DNA of 64,000 nt. It comes from CAVVYA01 sp963752345 (GTDB lineage: Bacteria; Pseudomonadota; Alphaproteobacteria; SMXQ01). Location of the stretch: NCBI GenBank assembly GCA_963752345.1, contig CAVVYA010000017.1, positions 372,001 through 436,000 on the forward strand, read 5' to 3'. Position 1 is the first letter of the stretch; every line of letters starts with the position of its first letter. Positions 60,127 through 64,000 of this stretch are shown here, one piece after another. A program made the position numbers and the translations under genes. The notes below the pieces were generated by a model that saw only the letters and a list, made by a program, of their open reading frames with translations, was not told where the DNA came from and searched no databases.

Positions 60127-60798
60127 TCAGGACATGCGAGCGAGCGAGAGCTTGCGCAGAACGATGCCGCCCAGAGCCGACAACGCGAGAATCGTGAGCA
60201 AGGCGCTGCCGTGCCAGATCAGCACCAGCCAACTGGCATTGAGCCCGTGGAATAGGCTGAGGCCCGCCGCGCTCAGCGCGGCGGAGCCAAGCCCGGCGCA
60301 GACCATGGACTGGATCGGGCGGATCGGACCGGCGTGGCGAATCATCACCAGCATCACCAGCATCAGCGGAATGCCCATCTCGGTGATGTAGCGGAAACAG
60401 ACGATGCTGACGCCCCAGGCGAAGGCATGCATGCCGTGCTGGGAGAAATCCTCCAGGCAGCCGAGGGCGATGATGGAGAGCCAAAAGGACGCGGGAATCA
60501 CGGCCGCGGCGATCCAGCGCGGCGAGCGGTCGGGCAGGCTGAGATGAAAGGCCGCGACGAATGCACCCAAGGCGGTGGCGAGCGAAGCCAGCCATTCCAG
60601 GAGATACATCGGCTCGTGGAATTTTTGCGCGAGATCGGGACGAAAACCGTGCCAGGCGACCGAGAGCGCGACAATGGTGCCGGCGACCGTCACGAACCCT
60701 GCCGTGCGCCAGGCGGGCGCGCGCAGGCGGCGCACCGGCGCGGCATCGGCGCTCAAGGCGGCGATCAGGTCTTCGCTCTTGTCGAAACGGTCTGGCAC
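60127..60798 (-). CDS. nrsF: NrsF-family membrane anti-sigma factor
   Basis: 223 residues with six membrane helices and a short cytoplasmic N terminus (DKSEDLIAALSADAAPVRRL). Cysteines at 114 (ALGCLED), 134 (IVCFRYITEMG) and 167 lie in or near membrane segments; NrsF is known to need conserved cysteines to sense metals and redox. It starts 4 bp after the sigma gene, the usual sigF-nrsF arrangement. It would hold SigF at the membrane until heavy metal stress releases it. Confidence 0.85.
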   Translation of the reverse strand: MPDRFDKSEDLIAALSADAAPVRRLRAPAWRTAGFVTVAGTIVALSVAWHGFRPDLAQKFHEPMYLLEWLASLATALGAFVAAFHLSLPDRSPRWIAAAVIPASFWLSIIALGCLEDFSQHGMHAFAWGVSIVCFRYITEMGIPLMLVMLVMIRHAGPIRPIQSMVCAGLGSAALSAAGLSLFHGLNASWLVLIWHGSALLTILALSALGGIVLRKLSLARMS

Positions 60799-60802
60799 GA
60801 CG

Positions 60803-61375
60803 CTATCCTTCCAAGCGGAACAAGCGGATCCGCAGGGCCTTCATGGCCCGATGGGTGGTGGTCTTCAGCGAAGCGATGCTCATGCCGGTGATGACGGCAG
60901 CCTCCTTCAGCGATTTTTCCTCGATCTTGAGCAGTTCGATAACGCGCCGTTGCTGCTCCGGCAATGCCGCCATGGCGTGGCGCAAGGCATCGGCGCGGTC
61001 GATCTGCTCCACATCCCTATTCGCCGCAGGATCGGAAAAGGTTTCAAGGTCCAGGCCGAGATCCTCGACCGCTTCCGGATAGATGCGCCGGCGCCGCAGG
61101 TGGTCGATCAGCCGGCGCTTGGCGATGACCGCCAGCCACGGCGTGAAGGGCCGCGCCGGATCGTAGGTCTGGCGGATGCGATGGACGGTCAGCAGCACCT
61201 CCTGGACCAGGTCTTCGGCGGCATCCGCGCGGCTCAAGTGGTGATAGGCATAAGCCCGCAGGTAGGGCAGCAGCGCGTCGAGCAGGCGGCGGTAGGCCGC
61301 CTGATCGCCGGCTTGAGCGGCGGCCATCCATGAGCCCCACTCCTCCCGCGCCGAATTGCCGACGGCTCTATTCAT
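60803..61375 (-). CDS. sigF: ECF sigma factor, SigF type
   Basis: 190 residues from ATG 61375 (MNRAVGNSAREEWG). Sigma region 2: YHHLSRADAAEDLVQEVLLTVHRI and PWLAVIAKRRLIDHLRRR. Region 4: MAALPEQQRRVIELLKIEEKSLKEAAVITGMSIASLKTTTHRAMKAL (in parts, residues 130-180). The upstream open frame has no similarity. Paired with nrsF and divergent from a bufferin operon that carries a SigF-type promoter, so this sigma factor most likely drives that operon. Confidence 0.88.
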   Translation of the reverse strand: MNRAVGNSAREEWGSWMAAAQAGDQAAYRRLLDALLPYLRAYAYHHLSRADAAEDLVQEVLLTVHRIRQTYDPARPFTPWLAVIAKRRLIDHLRRRRIYPEAVEDLGLDLETFSDPAANRDVEQIDRADALRHAMAALPEQQRRVIELLKIEEKSLKEAAVITGMSIASLKTTTHRAMKALRIRLFRLEG

Positions 61376-61439
61376 GACGCCCGCCGTGAACCCCTGAGCA
61401 AGCCCGTTGGCGTCGCGGCAAGCCGCGACTCCTACCACT

Positions 61440-61465
61440 GTAACCTTTTTCGCAGACGAGGCGAA
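61440..61465 (+). promoter_or_regulatory. SigF-type promoter of the bufferin operon
   Basis: GTAACC at 61440-61445 and CGAA at 61462-61465 with exactly 16 bases between, matching the SigF promoter GTAACC-N16-CGAA described for Caulobacter. It ends 57 bp before the bufferin ATG and directs transcription to the plus strand. Confidence 0.8.
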
Positions 61466-61522
61466 CATAGCTTTGACGGCGGCAGAACGTCGCCGGCCCA
61501 GACGCAAAATGGAGAGGTTCAC

Positions 61523-61843
61523 ATGACGAAATACACAGACCGCGAGCACTGGTTCTCACCGCCGTCTCCGCCCTGGCGTTCGCCGCCGCGGCTCGTCAAC
61601 ACGGCTGCCGCGGCCGGACCCAAGGAAAAGTGCTTCGGCGTGTCCTTGGCGGGACAAAACGACTGCGCCGCCGGCCCCGGCACGACCTGTGCCGGCACGT
61701 CCCAGGTCGATTGGCAGGGCAACGCCTGGAAGCTGGTCGACAATGGCATGTGCGCCAAGATGGGCGGCAGCCTCGAGGCCAAGAGCGGCCGCATGATGCC
61801 GACACAAACCCAGGAACGGATGCGAATTCTCGGCCGCGAGTAA
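61523..61843 (+). CDS. bufA: Bufferin precursor (DUF2282, BufA-type copper-binding RiPP)
   Basis: 106 codons as read. The mature part is clear: KEKCFGVSLAGQNDCAAG, TTCAGTSQVDWQGNAWKLV and NGMCAKMGG, with the four conserved cysteines of BufA1; the middle two are the ones modified in known bufferins. As read, the N terminus is Pro/Arg-rich and not a signal peptide, but another frame (61554-61610) reads ALVLTAVSALAFAAAA, a proper signal peptide. Extra bases near 61550 and 61609 explain this, giving MTKYTDRALVLTAV..AAALVNTAA. Periplasmic copper sequestration is the known role of the family. Confidence 0.85.
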   Translation: MTKYTDREHWFSPPSPPWRSPPRLVNTAAAAGPKEKCFGVSLAGQNDCAAGPGTTCAGTSQVDWQGNAWKLVDNGMCAKMGGSLEAKSGRMMPTQTQERMRILGRE

Positions 61844-61923
61844 CCGGTCGGACATGCGGTGAGAGCCGGGTTAGTGACGGTCACCGTAAGAGCGAAACCG
61901 CATCGGACAAGTGGCAGGGCAGG

Positions 61924-62781
61924 ATGGTTGGTCAAATTCCCCCCCGAGCTGGCGTCAGCCTGAAGCCCTGCCACTTTGCCGAGATTCATGATGGCGCCAG
62001 CCCGGACGTCTGGTTCGAGGTGCATGCCGAGAACTACTTCATGGCGGGCGGGCCGCCGCATCGACACCTCACCGCGATTCGCGCGGATCATCCCTTGTCC
62101 ATTCACGGCGTCGGCCTGTCGCTCGGCGGCCTGCGACGGCCGGAGCGCGACCATCTGACGCGGCTACGCGATCTGGTGCGCCGCTATGAGCCGGGGCTCG
62201 TCTCCGAGCATGTCGCGTGGTGCGAGATGGATGGCGTCTATTTCAACGACCTTCTGCCGGTGCCGTATGACGATGCGACCCTGAAACGAGTGGCCCAGCA
62301 TGTGGCGGAAACCCAGGATGTTCTGGGACGCACCATCCTGATTGAAAACCCGTCGCGCTATGTCAGCCTGCGCGGCACCCTCAACGAAGGCGGATTCCTC
62401 AGTGAGCTATGTCGGCGCACCGGCTGCGGACTGCTGCTCGATGTCAACAATGTCTATGTGTCCGCGCGCAATACCGGTGACGACCCCCGCTCGGCGCTCA
62501 TGGCCATGCCGTTCGACAAGGTGGTGCAGATCCATCTCGCTGGTCATTTCGTCTCGGCCTCGCCCGCCGGCGAGTTCCGTATCGACGACCATGGCTCGCC
62601 GGTGTGCGACGAGGTGTGGTCGCTCTACGCCGAGACGCTGGCGAAAACCGGGCCTTTGCCGACCCTGGTCGAATGGGACAATGCCATACCGTCGCTGGCG
62701 AGGCTGACCGCCGAGGCGAACCGCGCGCAATCCCACCTCGATTTCCTCACCGGAAAGGTAAGGCATGTCGAGGTCGCCTGA
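61924..62781 (+). CDS. bufB: MNIO-family (DUF692) multinuclear iron oxidase, BufB
   Basis: 285 residues, TIM-barrel iron enzyme that modifies bufferin cysteines. Family motifs: GVSLKPCHFAEI, WFEVHAENYFMAGGPP, PLSIHGVGLSLGG, VSEHVAWCEMDGVYFNDLLP, LIENPSRYVSL, LLLDVNNVYVSARN, IHLAGHFVS, DDHGSPVCDEVW and LVEWDNAIPS, which supply the His, Asp and Glu ligands. ATG 61924 follows aggatgg. Overlaps bufC by 17 bases. Known relatives install thiooxazole-type groups on Cys. Confidence 0.92.
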   Translation: MVGQIPPRAGVSLKPCHFAEIHDGASPDVWFEVHAENYFMAGGPPHRHLTAIRADHPLSIHGVGLSLGGLRRPERDHLTRLRDLVRRYEPGLVSEHVAWCEMDGVYFNDLLPVPYDDATLKRVAQHVAETQDVLGRTILIENPSRYVSLRGTLNEGGFLSELCRRTGCGLLLDVNNVYVSARNTGDDPRSALMAMPFDKVVQIHLAGHFVSASPAGEFRIDDHGSPVCDEVWSLYAETLAKTGPLPTLVEWDNAIPSLARLTAEANRAQSHLDFLTGKVRHVEVA

Positions 62782-63562
62782 ACCCGCGGCGAGCAGCTAC
62801 GCCGATATGGCGCGAGTCATATGGCACAGCGATGATGCTGCCGCGCTTCGTCTGGCGGCGCTTGCCGAGGCGCCGGCCGGACGCACCCTGGCCGGCTTGC
62901 AGATCCATGCCAGCACGACCCGCCACACCCTCGAACGGGCCCTGGCCGAAGCGGCTCCGAGCGTCGCCGCGGCGCTGCCGGCCGAAGACTTCAGCGCCTT
63001 GGCGCGCGCCTTCATCACGGCGCATCCGCCGCGGCGGGCTGATCTCTGCGGCTGGGGTGACGCCTTGCCGGGCTTTCTGGCGCACCACGAGGCCGATCCC
63101 TGCGTCGTCGCGTGGGCGTTGTTGGACCGGGCATGGCTGGCTGCTCTGTTTGCCCCGGAGGCCGAACCGATCGATGCCGCCCGTCTGGCGGCGCTGCCCC
63201 CTGCCGATATACCCCTGACGCGGCTGGCGAGCCATCCTTCGCTCCGCCTGATCCGGCTGGCAGACCCGTGGTTCGGTCCCTGGCTCGATCTCGATGCGGT
63301 GGCGCGGGTGGAGGGCACTTGGCGTGTCGCTGCCGATGGCCGCCATATCGCCATGGTGCGGCCTGGCGCTCAGGTACGGGCCGTGGCGCTGTCGCCGGCC
63401 GCCTATGGCTTTCTCGATGCGCTGCACCAGCGACGAACCCTGGTGCAGGCCTATGAGACCGCCGAAGCCGAGGATGCGGCCTTCGATCTGCGAGCCAGCC
63501 TCGCCAGCCTGTTTGCCGACGGGCTGTTCACCGCTGTCCTGACCGGGAGTCCCACGCCATGA
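62765..63562 (+). CDS. bufC: BufC/DUF2063 partner protein
   Basis: 265 residues. N-terminal DUF2063 (HvfC/BufC) domain with AGLQIHASTTRHTLERALAEAAPSV and DFSALARAFITAHPPRRADLCGWGDALPGFL (in parts, residues 40-105), and a C-terminal winged-helix-like part (AVALSPAAYGFLDALHQRRT). In MNIO systems this family serves as a substrate-recognition partner rather than a DNA-binding protein. Overlaps bufB upstream and the DoxX gene downstream (ATGA at 63559-63562). Confidence 0.88.
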   Translation: MSRSPEPAASSYADMARVIWHSDDAAALRLAALAEAPAGRTLAGLQIHASTTRHTLERALAEAAPSVAAALPAEDFSALARAFITAHPPRRADLCGWGDALPGFLAHHEADPCVVAWALLDRAWLAALFAPEAEPIDAARLAALPPADIPLTRLASHPSLRLIRLADPWFGPWLDLDAVARVEGTWRVAADGRHIAMVRPGAQVRAVALSPAAYGFLDALHQRRTLVQAYETAEAEDAAFDLRASLASLFADGLFTAVLTGSPTP

Positions 63563-64000
63563 CGATGAACGAGATTTGCGCCCGCCTGCAGGCCCTCACA
63601 GCACGATTGGACCACATCCCGCACGATGTCATTGCTATCTCCGCCCGGCTCGGCACCGCCGGCGTGTTCTGGCAGTCGGCGCGTACCAAGGTGCAGGGCT
63701 TTTCCCTCACCGATACGACGCTTTTCCTGTTTCGCGAGGAGTATCGCATTCCGCTCGTTCCGCCGGAGATCGCCGCCGTCATGGCGACAACGGCCGAGCA
63801 TCTGTTCTCGGTCTTGCTGCTGCTCGGGCTGGCGACGCGGCTGAGTGCCGCCGCGCTGCTCGGCATGACCTTGGTGATCGAGATCTTCGTCTATCCGTTG
63901 GCCTGGCCGACCCATCTGGTGTGGGCAACCTGCTTTCTCTACCTGATCGGGCGCGGCCCCGGGGCCTGGTCGCTCGATGCGCTGATCGCGCGGCAGGCCT
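63559..64000 (+). CDS. DoxX-family membrane protein, 3' end outside window
   Basis: First 147 residues. DoxX features: IAISARLGTAGVFWQSARTKVQG, FREEYRIPLVPPEIAAVMATTAEHLFSVLLLLGLATRLSA (in parts) and HLVWATCFLYLIGRGPGAWSLD. DoxX genes commonly close bufferin (buf) and gold-induced (gig) operons. ATG overlaps the bufC stop. The gene runs off the window. Confidence 0.85.
   Translation, partial: MTMNEICARLQALTARLDHIPHDVIAISARLGTAGVFWQSARTKVQGFSLTDTTLFLFREEYRIPLVPPEIAAVMATTAEHLFSVLLLLGLATRLSAAALLGMTLVIEIFVYPLAWPTHLVWATCFLYLIGRGPGAWSLDALIARQA

Overview
The window is 64 kb of GC-rich, densely coded bacterial DNA, most probably from an alphaproteobacterium (Hyphomicrobiales- or Rhodospirillales-like). 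Three things point there: general-stress (EcfG-type) promoter motifs GGAAC-N16/17-CGTT in front of stress genes, a SigF/NrsF sigma/anti-sigma pair facing a GTAACC-N16-CGAA promoter, and a local set of alphaproteobacterial small stress proteins (nutrient-deprivation-like protein, holin-X family, DUF3618). No rRNA, tRNA, CRISPR array, insertion sequence or phage module was found.

Layout. 1-1.3 kb: C-terminal end of a type I restriction HsdR subunit. 1.5-7.6 kb: DUF1523 membrane protein, MarR-like regulator, tripartite-tricarboxylate (TTT) binding protein, amidohydrolase and a hybrid histidine kinase. 8.2-10.4 kb: 2OG-Fe oxygenase and a YciE/YciF ferritin-like protein with a very long basic Arg/Ser/Gly/Gln tail. 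10.6-17.7 kb: catabolic operon (UbiD decarboxylase, two TTT binding proteins, dihydroxyphthalate-decarboxylase-like protein, Rieske oxygenase, class II aldolase with a His-rich tail). 17.7-21.8 kb: ABC permease and binding protein divergent from a LysR regulator. 22.2-30.7 kb: second catabolic operon (SBP-fold protein, bicupin, ABC binding protein, Rieske oxygenase, RidA, LigJ-like amidohydrolase, three tandem RraA/LigK-like aldolases). 30.7-32 kb: MFS exporter. 32.7-34.85 kb: envelope-stress cassette ending in a 24-residue membrane peptide. 35.5-43.5 kb: a 1930-residue poly-HAMP hybrid kinase and a second hybrid kinase. 43.5-49.3 kb: small membrane proteins, a TTT binding protein, an aldolase, a Kef-type antiporter and a GntR/FCD regulator. 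49.4-56.1 kb: complete TTT transporter (TctC-B-A) with two MmgE/PrpD proteins and an SDR. 56.2-60.1 kb: redoxin/2OG-oxygenase fusion, an unknown two-gene stress operon, a receiver protein and DUF423. 60.1-64 kb: NrsF-SigF divergent from a bufferin (MNIO RiPP) operon cut by the window edge.

The genes suggest a soil- or water-living degrader of aromatic carboxylates: many solute-binding proteins feed Rieske hydroxylation, decarboxylation and LigJ/LigK-type lower-pathway steps. No Rieske reductase, extradiol ring-cleavage enzyme or UbiX is present here. Around this sit several stress circuits (EcfG-type, SigF/metal, multi-receiver kinases).

Caution on sequence quality. About 14 genes have broken frames. 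Every break I could resolve by family conservation is explained by one or two extra bases, never by a lost base. This looks like systematic insertion errors in the sequence, so genes typed here as pseudogenes are probably intact in the organism.
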